Positions 53,414 through 61,098 of a stretch of DNA of 64,000 nucleotides are shown one piece after another. The notes under the pieces are model-generated. The model did not search any database and was not told where the DNA came from. It was given only the letters and a program-made list of their open reading frames with translations. The translations under genes and the position numbers were made by a program. The first letter of the stretch is position 1, and every line of letters begins with the position of its first letter. The DNA is from Myxococcales bacterium (GTDB lineage: Bacteria; Myxococcota_A; Polyangia; Polyangiales; Polyangiaceae): assembly GCA_004193285.1 (NCBI GenBank), contig SECP01000039.1, positions 23,820 to 87,819 of the forward strand, in the 5' to 3' direction.

Positions 53414-54394
53414 ATGGCGACTGAGGACGCACGCAAGCTCTTTGTCGCGGGCTTGCCCGAGTCGATCACGGAGGATGCCCTCCGCGAAGTATTCGAAGCG
53501 ACAGGTGGCAAAATTACCGATGTGAGCCTGCCGCGCGATCGCGCGACGGGCCGCGTGCGAGGCTTCGGCTTCGTCACGTTCAGCTCATCCGAGGAAGCCG
53601 CGACAGCGCGTGATTCTTTGGATGGCTCGCTGCAGGGAGGACGCCCGATCTCCGTTCGTCCCTTCTCCTCCGAGCCACCGCGTCGCGAAGGTGGCCCGGG
53701 TCCCGAGCGCGGCGACGCGTCGGGTCCGCCGCGCGGACCAAGCGGCGGCGGAGGGGGAGGAGGCCCTGGTGGCGCGGGTCAAGAAGATCGCACGCTCTAC
53801 GTCGGCAACTTGCCTTACGACGTCTCGCAGCAAGAGGTGAGCGCGCTCTTCACCGACAACGCGCTCGCCGCACCGGTCCGCATCCACTTGCCGGTTGGGC
53901 CCGATGGTCGCCTCCGCGGCTTCGGGTTCGTCACCTGCGCGACGGCGGACGCCGCGAATCAGTCGCTGAACACGCTCCGCAATCTGGACGTGCGCGGTCG
54001 TCGTCTCATGGTCAACATCGCCCACCCGCGCGGTGAGCGCCCGCCCGGTGCGGGCCCCGGTATGAGCGCTCGTCCTCCGCGCGAAGGCGGCGGCTTCGGT
54101 GGGGGCGGCTTCGGTGGCGCTCCTGGCGGCGGCTTCGGTGGAGGCGGCGGTGGCTTCAGCGGCGCCCCGCCTCGCTTCAGCCCGGACGCGCCGGCGGAGG
54201 ATCCTTCGGGGGCTCGTCCACCGCCTGACGCCCGTCGTGCCCGGAACTTTGGCCCACCAGCGCCGCCCGGCGGTGGTGGCGGCGACTGGGCCGACAAGAA
54301 GAAGAAGAAGGGTCGCAAGGGCGGCGAGGCCGCGGGCGCCAAGCGCGAGCGAGGCGGCGGCGGCCGCAACTGGGGCAGCGGCGACGACGATTGA
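53414..54394 (+). CDS. RNA-binding protein with two RRM domains and Gly-rich basic tail
   Basis: The ATG at 53414 starts just before the first RRM: KLFVAGLP (RNP2) and RGFGFVTF (RNP1), about residues 7-85. A Gly/Pro/Arg-rich linker follows, then a second RRM with TLYVGNLP and RGFGFVTC (about 130-210). The last ~115 residues are Gly/Phe/Pro-rich with a basic cluster (DKKKKKGRKGG) and end with a Gly/Asp tail. Single-RRM proteins occur in many bacteria; the two-RRM form with a long low-complexity tail is less usual. The likely role is RNA binding, perhaps at low temperature or in condensates. Family assignment is secure. Confidence 0.88.
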   Translation: MATEDARKLFVAGLPESITEDALREVFEATGGKITDVSLPRDRATGRVRGFGFVTFSSSEEAATARDSLDGSLQGGRPISVRPFSSEPPRREGGPGPERGDASGPPRGPSGGGGGGGPGGAGQEDRTLYVGNLPYDVSQQEVSALFTDNALAAPVRIHLPVGPDGRLRGFGFVTCATADAANQSLNTLRNLDVRGRRLMVNIAHPRGERPPGAGPGMSARPPREGGGFGGGGFGGAPGGGFGGGGGGFSGAPPRFSPDAPAEDPSGARPPPDARRARNFGPPAPPGGGGGDWADKKKKKGRKGGEAAGAKRERGGGGRNWGSGDDD

Positions 54395-54416
54395 TCTGAA
54401 AACCAGGAGTTTCTCT

Positions 54417-54440
54417 AGCGTCGGTCAACTGGCCGGCGCT
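54417..54440 (+). terminator. Hairpin between the RRM gene and mreB, possible terminator
   Basis: AGCGTCGGTC (54417-54426), loop AACT, then GGCCGGCGCT (54431-54440) forms a ten-base-pair stem when two G-U pairs are allowed. No T-run follows, so it could be a Rho-dependent or processing hairpin rather than an intrinsic terminator. Confidence 0.4.
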
Positions 54441-54563
54441 GGATCACCCTGACGCATTGCGCCCGAACCGAGCGGCGTGCTACGACCGGCCCTCTCTGTG
54501 GCGGATGGGTGAAGCCTGGTGCGCAAACCCTCGGGCTGACCCTCACCACCCCCCTCCGATTCG

Positions 54564-55598
54564 ATGATCTTCGACTGGCTATACGGCCTGTTCTCGAGCG
54601 ACCTGGCTATCGACCTCGGTACCGCCACGACCCTCATCTATTTGAAGGGGAAGGGTATCGTGAGTTGCGAGCCTTCCGTCGTGGCAGTGCAGCGCGACGC
54701 ACGCGGCGAGCAGCGGATCCTCGCCGTTGGCCGTGAGGCGAAGGAGATGCTCGGCCGTACGCCCGGAAACATTCAGGCAATCCGGCCTCTGCGTGACGGC
54801 GTCATCGCGGACTTCGAGATCACGGAGGCCATGCTTCGCTACTTCATCCAGCGCGCCAATAACCGGCGCACGCTGGTGAAGCCGCGCATCATCATCTGTG
54901 TGCCGTTCGGCATCACGGAGGTGGAGAAGCGCGCGGTCAAGGAGAGCGCGGAGAGCGCGGGCGCGCGCGAGGTCTACCTCATCGAAGAACCCATGGCCGC
55001 GGCCATTGGCGCCGGGCTGCCCATCACGGAGCCCAGCGGCAACATGGTGGTGGATATCGGCGGAGGGACGACGGAGGTCGCGGTCATCTCGCTCGCGGGC
55101 ATCGTGTATTCGCAGAGCGTGCGCGTCGGTGGCGACAAGATGGACGACGCCATCGTCGCGTACATGAAGCGCAAGTACAACCTCGCCATCGGTGAGCAGA
55201 CCGCCGAGCGCATCAAGATCACGATCGGAAACGCCTACCAGCTCGAGCAGCAGCTGACGATGGAGGTCAAAGGCCGCGACATGGTCGCCGGCGTACCCAA
55301 GACCGTTACCGTCAACTCCGACGAAATCCGCGAGGCGCTCGCGGAGCCGCTGAACGCCATCGTGGAAGCCGTGCTCTTGGCGCTCGAGCGTACCCCGCCG
55401 GAGCTCGCCGCGGATATCGTCGACAAGGGCGTCGTCCTCACGGGCGGCGGCGCGTTACTCAAGAACATCGACGTGCTGCTGCGTGAAGAGACCGGCCTGC
55501 CGGTGATGGTCAGCGACGACCCCATCAGCTGCGTCGTGCTCGGCAGCGGGAAGACGCTCGATCACATCGAGCTGTTGAGAGAAGTGACGATCGGCTGA
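54564..55598 (+). CDS. mreB: Rod-shape-determining protein MreB (actin homologue)
   Basis: This 344-residue protein has the MreB/actin ATPase motifs: DLAIDLGTATTLIY (phosphate 1), GREAKEMLGRTPGN, EEPMAAAIGAGLP, VVDIGGGTTEVAVIS (phosphate 2) and LTGGGALL (adenosine). It polymerises under the inner membrane to guide the elongasome. First gene of the five-gene mre/mrd operon, 170 bases after the RRM gene. Family assignment is very secure. Confidence 0.98.
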   Translation: MIFDWLYGLFSSDLAIDLGTATTLIYLKGKGIVSCEPSVVAVQRDARGEQRILAVGREAKEMLGRTPGNIQAIRPLRDGVIADFEITEAMLRYFIQRANNRRTLVKPRIIICVPFGITEVEKRAVKESAESAGAREVYLIEEPMAAAIGAGLPITEPSGNMVVDIGGGTTEVAVISLAGIVYSQSVRVGGDKMDDAIVAYMKRKYNLAIGEQTAERIKITIGNAYQLEQQLTMEVKGRDMVAGVPKTVTVNSDEIREALAEPLNAIVEAVLLALERTPPELAADIVDKGVVLTGGGALLKNIDVLLREETGLPVMVSDDPISCVVLGSGKTLDHIELLREVTIG

Positions 55599-55608
55599 GG
55601 CCCGGGAC

Positions 55609-56490
55609 GTGGGCTCCTTCAAACGCCTCCGAGACACTTTCATCGTGGTGCTGCTGCTTTCGGTGCCGTTCTTCTTCTTGAGAGCGAGCATCCGGAACCC
55701 GCAGGAGATGAACCCGGTGGTCTCCGCCCTGTCGCGCATCGGCGCGCCGTTCGAGTTCGCGGCCGCCGCCGCGGCGCGCACTCTCTCCAGTGCGGTCAGC
55801 CAGTACGTCTACTTGGTAGACGTGAAGCAGGACAACAACCGCCTGGCTTACGAGAACGCTCGCCTCGGCGCGCGAGTGCGTGAGCTGGAACAGGCCCAGG
55901 CGGACAGCCGGCGTTTGCGGCGCCTGCTCGGGCTGCGCGACACCATCCCCCACGAGATGGTCAGCGCGCTCGTCGTGGGTAAGGACACGACCGAGTTCTT
56001 TCGCGTCGCCCACCTGACCCTGGACAGCCCTCACGCCAGCATCCGCCCGGATATGCCGGTCATCGCGCTGGACGGCGCGGTCGGTACCGTGCAGCGCGTG
56101 GCTGGCGAGCGCATCGACGTGCAGCTCACGGTAGACGCCGGGTTCGGCGTGGACGTGATCGTCGAGCGCACCGGCGCGCGCGGCTTCGTGCGGGGAGAGG
56201 GTGATCGCTCGCGCTACATGGTGCGCGTGGAGTGGGCGGAGCGGCGAGACGAGGTCGACGTGGGTGACGTGCTCGTCACCAGCGGCGTCGGCTGTCGTTT
56301 TCCCAAAGGGATTCCGGTCGCGCGCGTGAAGGCGGTGGAGAAGAAGAAGTTCGGCGTCTACCAGTCGCTGGTCGCCGAGCCTACGGTCGACTTTTCTCGG
56401 CTGGAGGAGGTGTTGATCATCCTCACCGACGACAAGGATTGCGAGAGCGGCGCGGGCGTGAGCCGGCGCGGAAAGAACAAGGGCGGCTGA
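55609..56490 (+). CDS. mreC: Rod-shape-determining protein MreC
   Basis: The GTG at 55609 follows mreB by 10 bases. The 293-residue protein has an N-terminal membrane helix (FIVVLLLSVPFFFL), a periplasmic coiled coil (DNNRLAYENARLGARVRELEQ), and two beta barrels with DMPVIALDGAVGTV, DVIVERTGARGFV and TSGVGCRFPKGIPVARV, which are standard MreC features. It bridges MreB-RodZ and the PBP2-RodA synthase. Confidence 0.93.
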   Translation: MGSFKRLRDTFIVVLLLSVPFFFLRASIRNPQEMNPVVSALSRIGAPFEFAAAAAARTLSSAVSQYVYLVDVKQDNNRLAYENARLGARVRELEQAQADSRRLRRLLGLRDTIPHEMVSALVVGKDTTEFFRVAHLTLDSPHASIRPDMPVIALDGAVGTVQRVAGERIDVQLTVDAGFGVDVIVERTGARGFVRGEGDRSRYMVRVEWAERRDEVDVGDVLVTSGVGCRFPKGIPVARVKAVEKKKFGVYQSLVAEPTVDFSRLEEVLIILTDDKDCESGAGVSRRGKNKGG

Positions 56491-56492
56491 GC

Positions 56493-57035
56493 ATGCGGAG
56501 CGCGGCCTACCTGGGCGTTGCGGTCCTGCTCATCCTGATTCAGTCGAATCTGTTCCGGGTGCTCGGTCCGCTCGGGCACGTGCTCGGTGAGCGGCTCACG
56601 AACGGTCTGACTCCGAGCCTGCTGCTGCCGATGGTGGTGTTCCTCGGCGTGTACGAGCCCAACATGGCCAAGGGCGCGGCCCTCTCGAGCGCGATGGGCT
56701 ACGCGCTGGATATTCTGGCCAAAGCGCCCACCGGCATCCACGGCTTCGTATTCGTTGCGATCTGGTGGCTGTCGCGGGTGGCCGGGGTCCGGCTCACGGC
56801 GCAAACGTGGTTCACGCGCGCGTCGCTCGGCTTCGTGTTCACGATCGTGCAAGGCGCCCTCGTCGTCATCCTGATCGCCGTGTTCGGCACGGACAATCGC
56901 CGACCGGTGGCGATGGCGGCGGTGGTATTGCCGAATGCAATCGCCACCGCGCTGCTATCGCCGACGCTCTTTCAGCTCGCCCAGCGCCTGCGCCAAGGCG
57001 GCGCCTCACGCGCGCCGACGGAGGGCGTCGGCTGA
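56493..57035 (+). CDS. mreD: Rod-shape-determining protein MreD
   Basis: The ATG at 56493 is two bases after the mreC stop. The 180-residue product has about five membrane helices (LGVAVLLILIQSNLF, SLLLPMVVFLGVY, GFVFVAIWWLSRV, LGFVFTIVQGALVVILIAVF, and a last one) and the conserved AKGAALSSAMGYALDIL loop. MreD is poorly conserved in sequence; position between mreC and mrdA decides the call. Confidence 0.87.
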   Translation: MRSAAYLGVAVLLILIQSNLFRVLGPLGHVLGERLTNGLTPSLLLPMVVFLGVYEPNMAKGAALSSAMGYALDILAKAPTGIHGFVFVAIWWLSRVAGVRLTAQTWFTRASLGFVFTIVQGALVVILIAVFGTDNRRPVAMAAVVLPNAIATALLSPTLFQLAQRLRQGGASRAPTEGVG

Positions 57036-58981
57036 TGGCGCTCCTCGGTCAACGGTCGGATGTTGGGGAGTTCCGTCGTCGCTACCGCTGGCTGGTGCTG
57101 GCGGCGGTGGCGGCTTTCCTCGTTTTGATGGGTCGCCTCGCGCAGCTGCAGCTCTTGCAAGGGGACGTGCACCGGCTGCAAGCGCGCAAAAATATCATCC
57201 GAGAGCGCAGCCTGGCCACGACGCGCGGCGTGATCCGAGACAACCAGGGCCGCGTCCTCGCCGCGAATCGACCTTCTTACAACGTGCACATGACTCCGGC
57301 CGAGGTCGACCTGACCGAGACGTGGCCCACCGTCGTGAAGCTCCTCGGCATCGAGGAGCCCGAGAAGAGCGAGCTGGAGAAGAAGATCAAGGACATCCAA
57401 GCGCTGCCCAGCAAGAACCTGACGCCGCAGGAAGAACGCCGCAAAAACCAGCAAATACTCCTGAAGGTGGACGTCGATCGCGACGCTGTCGCCTACCTGG
57501 AGACGCACACGCGCGAGCTCAAGGGAGTCGAAGTCTCGCCGCAGCCGGTTCGCTACTACCCGTATGGGGAGCTCGGTGCGCACTCGATAGGCTACATGCG
57601 TGAGGTTGGGGCCGAAGATCTGGTCAAGCTGGAGGAGCGCGGCTACCGCGCCGGCGATCGCCTGGGGGCGGTCGGCGTGGAGCGGCGCTGGGAGAGCTAT
57701 TTGCGCGGCGTGCGCGGCTTCAAAAAGATCGTTCGCGGCGTGTCACGCCGAGACGACGTGCAGGAGGTGGAGGCGCGCTACCTCGAGGAGCCGCGTCGGG
57801 TCGAGCCCATCCCCGGTCGGGATATCTCGCTCACCTTGGACGTCGACCTGATCTCGTCCATCGACAAGGCATTCCGCGGCCAGCTCGCGGGCGCAGTCGT
57901 GATCGTGGACGTGCGCACCGGCCGCATCCTCGCTATGTCGTCCAAGCCGAGCTTCGACGCCAACGTGGTGTCCGGTGGCAATGGCGTGAAAGCGGTGGCG
58001 GAGACGTTTCGGCGTCTGAACGCCGATCCGCTCAAACCCAGCCTGGACAAGGCGATCTCCGCTGCGTACCCGCCCGGCTCCACTTACAAGCCGTTCAGCG
58101 CGCTGGCCGCGCTGTCGGACCGTCTGATCGATCAGGACACCGAGGTCGACTGCCGCGGCGGCTACGAGTACGGCAAGCGGTTTTTCCGCTGCACGGGCGT
58201 ACACCGCAAGGTCCACCTCCACTCCGCCATCGTGCAGTCGTGCAATACTTACTTCTACGAGCTCGGCTCGCGGGTGAGTATCGACCGGCTCGCCGCAGTC
58301 GGGATTGAGTACGGCTTCGGAGTGAAGACCGGCATCGGCATCAACCCGGAGGCGCGCGGTCGCATGCCGACCCGTAGCTGGTACACGCGCCGCTACAAGG
58401 AAGCGTTCCGCGGCGGTTTCACGCTGCTCTCCGCGATCGGGCAGGGCGCCACGACGGTCACCGTGCTCCAGCTCACGCTCGCTTACGCGGCGCTCGCGAA
58501 CGGCGGCACCCTCTACCAGCCGCAGGTCGTGCGCAGCATCGAGACGAGCGACGGCACCGTCGTGCAAGACTTCCCGCCGCGTGTGCGCCGCCTGATCGAG
58601 CCGAACCAGGAGCACTTGGCCTGGGTGAAAGATGGCTTGGAAGGCGTCGTCATCGAGAAAGAGGGCACCGCCTACAAGGAGCGGTCGCGCGACGTGGACA
58701 TGGCCGGCAAGACCGGCACCGCGCAGGTGAGCCACGTGACCCCCCGCGGCGTGGATCCGGGAAAAATTTGGTACTTCAACCGCGACCACGCCTGGTTCTC
58801 CGGTTACGCGCCCTCCCGCTCACCGGAGATCGCAATCGTGGTCTTGGTCGAGCACGGCGGCGGTGGTGGTAAGAACGCCGTGCCGATCGCGATGCGCGTC
58901 GTACGCGACTGGCAAAAGCTGAAGGAGAAGCGGCTCTCGTCCAAGGACGACGCCGACCCCGGCGCCGGGAAGCCCAACTGA
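57035..58981 (+). CDS. mrdA: Penicillin-binding protein 2 (elongasome transpeptidase)
   Basis: The ATG at 57035 overlaps the mreD stop (TGATG). The 648-residue protein has one N-terminal membrane anchor (WLVLAAVAAFLVLMGRLAQLQL), the non-catalytic pedestal domain with TRGVIRDNQGRVLAANRPSYN, and the transpeptidase domain. The catalytic Ser349 lies in PGSTYKPF, the second motif is SCN in VQSCNTYFYELG, and the third is KTGTAQ. It cross-links lateral peptidoglycan with RodA as the glycosyltransferase. Confidence 0.96.
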   Translation: MALLGQRSDVGEFRRRYRWLVLAAVAAFLVLMGRLAQLQLLQGDVHRLQARKNIIRERSLATTRGVIRDNQGRVLAANRPSYNVHMTPAEVDLTETWPTVVKLLGIEEPEKSELEKKIKDIQALPSKNLTPQEERRKNQQILLKVDVDRDAVAYLETHTRELKGVEVSPQPVRYYPYGELGAHSIGYMREVGAEDLVKLEERGYRAGDRLGAVGVERRWESYLRGVRGFKKIVRGVSRRDDVQEVEARYLEEPRRVEPIPGRDISLTLDVDLISSIDKAFRGQLAGAVVIVDVRTGRILAMSSKPSFDANVVSGGNGVKAVAETFRRLNADPLKPSLDKAISAAYPPGSTYKPFSALAALSDRLIDQDTEVDCRGGYEYGKRFFRCTGVHRKVHLHSAIVQSCNTYFYELGSRVSIDRLAAVGIEYGFGVKTGIGINPEARGRMPTRSWYTRRYKEAFRGGFTLLSAIGQGATTVTVLQLTLAYAALANGGTLYQPQVVRSIETSDGTVVQDFPPRVRRLIEPNQEHLAWVKDGLEGVVIEKEGTAYKERSRDVDMAGKTGTAQVSHVTPRGVDPGKIWYFNRDHAWFSGYAPSRSPEIAIVVLVEHGGGGGKNAVPIAMRVVRDWQKLKEKRLSSKDDADPGAGKPN

Positions 58982-60102
58982 TGGCGGTCGCGACGCGCAT
59001 GATGTTCCGGCGCGGTCCGGCCGTGGACCTGTGGCTCCTCGCCGCCGTGGTGGTGATCGTCGCGTCGGGGCTTGTCAATCTGTACAGCGCCACCAGCGTG
59101 TACGCGGACACCGCGATGCGCGCGCGCCTCGCGGATATTTACGTCACGCAGGTGTACAACATGGTCGTCGGGGGGCTCTTGGCCATCCTCGTCGCCGCCA
59201 TCGACTACCGTCACTACGAGCGCATCGCGACGTTGGCGTACGCGGGCGGCGTGTTCTTGTGCGCGCTCGTGTTCGTGCTCGGTAACAGCACTCGCGGAGC
59301 GGTGCGCTGGATTCAGATCGGCAGCGTAACCATCCAGCCCAGCGAGTTCATGAAGGTGCTGCTGCTGCTCATGATGGCGCGGTACATCCACAACGACCAC
59401 AAAAACGAGCCGCGCACGCTCGTGGACTTGGCGATTCCAGGCGGAATCATGCTGGTCCCGGTCGGCCTGGTGATGGCGCAGCCGGACCTCGGAACCAGCC
59501 TCATCTTGATCCTGACCGCGAGCACGATGCTGCTCATGACCCGCATTCGCCGGCGCACGCTCGCTGCCGTCGTCGCGGCCGGCGTGGGGGTCTCCTGGCT
59601 GGGCTGGAACTTCGGTATGAAGCAGTACCAGAAGGATCGCATCACGAGCTTTCTGGATCCCGAGCACGACAAGACGGGCATCGGGTGGCACGCGCTCCAG
59701 TCCCAAACCGCGATCGGCAACGGCCAGCTCCTGGGGGAGGGCTACATGCAAGGCACGCAGAACCAGTTCGGGTTCTTGCCGGACCAGTACTCTGACTTCC
59801 CGTTCGCGGTCTTCGCGGAGGATTGGGGGTTCCTCGGCTGTCTGCTGCTGCTGAGCGTCTACTGCTTCATCTGCGTGTATGCCATCCACGTCGCCTCACA
59901 AGCCAAAGACCGCTTCGGAGCCGCGCTCGCGATTGGCGTGGGAGCGCTCATCTTCTGGCATACCGTATTCAACGTCGGCATGGCCATCGGCGTGCTCCCC
60001 GTCGTGGGCGTCACGCTCCCGCTCTTCAGCTACGGCGGCTCCAGCGTCGTCACTTCCCTCGTGGGCCTCGGGCTGCTCATGAACGTATCCATGCGCCGCT
60101 GA
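58981..60102 (+). CDS. rodA: RodA peptidoglycan glycosyltransferase (SEDS family)
   Basis: The ATG at 58981 overlaps the mrdA stop. The 373-residue polytopic protein has about ten membrane helices and SEDS landmarks: NSTRGAVRWIQIGSVTIQPSEFMK, QPDLGTSLIL, the large extracellular loop with GWHALQSQTAIGNGQL, FAVFAEDWGFLG, and TLPLFSYGGSSVVTSL. It polymerises lipid II for lateral wall growth with PBP2. Last gene of the operon; a repeat-rich non-coding region follows. Confidence 0.96.
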   Translation: MAVATRMMFRRGPAVDLWLLAAVVVIVASGLVNLYSATSVYADTAMRARLADIYVTQVYNMVVGGLLAILVAAIDYRHYERIATLAYAGGVFLCALVFVLGNSTRGAVRWIQIGSVTIQPSEFMKVLLLLMMARYIHNDHKNEPRTLVDLAIPGGIMLVPVGLVMAQPDLGTSLILILTASTMLLMTRIRRRTLAAVVAAGVGVSWLGWNFGMKQYQKDRITSFLDPEHDKTGIGWHALQSQTAIGNGQLLGEGYMQGTQNQFGFLPDQYSDFPFAVFAEDWGFLGCLLLLSVYCFICVYAIHVASQAKDRFGAALAIGVGALIFWHTVFNVGMAIGVLPVVGVTLPLFSYGGSSVVTSLVGLGLLMNVSMRR

Positions 60103-61098
60103 CTGGGCACATAGTCGTGCGCACTCGAAGCCGAATCGGTCGTGGAAGCGCCGAGTAGCGGACGTTGATCGCGTGACGGTCGGGAGTCCCTGAGAGGCGC
60201 GTCGCCACGCAACGTCGATAGCGTCGCGCGGTACGTAGGCCATGTAGAAACGGGCCGGCGCTTGGAACGCCGAGGGCGTCACGTGGGCGGATTTGTTCGG
60301 CGTACCCGCGTGGTCACTCGGAAGCCGACCGGTTCGTGGGTGCCGCGTGGCGGGGTGTTACGGGTTCCCGAGAGCCGTGGCGGCGCGTCGCAACGCAAAG
60401 TCGATCGCGTCGCGTTGGCGGACTCATTCGGGCGTTCCCACGTGGGCGCGCGGAAGCTGAACCGGCTCGTGGGAGCTGCGTGGCGAACGTTGCTCCCGCA
60501 ACCATGTCGGGAGATCTCGAGCGTAGTGGCCGCAGCTCCCAACGTCGATCGCGTCGCGCGCTACTTACTCCATCGAACTGAGCGGCGCTTTGGAACGCCG
60601 AGCGCGTCACGTGGCGGATTTGTTCGGCGTGCCCACGTGGGCGCTCGGAAGCTGAACCGGCTCGTGGGAGCGCCGCGTAGCGGCTCGCGTGACGGTGCCG
60701 TTAGAACCGAGAGTAGTGGCGGCGCGTCGGAACGGAAGGTCGATTGCGAGCCGCGAGCTTTCGTGGTGGTGGGGGATCGCGCTCTACGCAGTCGAAACGG
60801 GCCGGCGCTGGAACGTCGAGCTCGTCACGTTGGCGGAATTGTTCGGCGTGCCCGCGTGGGCGCTCGGAAGCTGACCGGCTCGTGGGAGCGCCACGTAGCG
60901 GAATGCGTGGCGGTGTCACGGGTTCGCGAGAGCAGTGGCGGCAAACGGCAGACGAGTCGGGATGGCGTGGGCTGGCCTGTTCGCGAGGCTTGCCACATGG
61001 GCAAGGCGCGGCCTTCAGGCGGCGGCTTGGCAGAAGGACGACACGTTGCAATGCGAAGAGGGCTGCGAGTTGGCAGCCCCCGGTGCGAGATGGCGCGG
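60103..61098. other. Non-coding region with diverged repeats between rodA and the helicase gene
   Basis: This ~1-kb stretch has no convincing gene: a long plus-strand open frame crosses it but continues antisense into the helicase gene and consists of Arg/Gly/Ser-rich low-quality sequence. The region is dominated by diverged copies of a composite repeat described as a separate feature. Both flanking genes point towards it and end on either side, so it is a convergent intergenic region. Confidence 0.7.
60187..60950 (+). repeat. Diverged direct repeats with CACGTG palindromes
   Basis: A core of about 90 bases (GGAACGCCGAG..., GTCACGTGG, CGGATTTGTTCGGCGT, CTCGGAAGCTGAACCGG, CTCGTGGGAGCGCCGCG) occurs at 60264-60353, 60592-60683 and 60810-60901. 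A shorter, more diverged copy lies at about 60403-60485. A second module (GCGCGTCG-AACG-GTCGATCGCGTCGCG) precedes or separates the cores at about 60190-60232, 60370-60415, 60525-60561 and 60711-60760. The 16-mer GAAACGGGCCGGCGCT is identical at 60247 and 60794. CACGTG occurs at 60280, 60439, 60608 and 60634, two of them as CCCACGTGGG. Confidence 0.82.
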
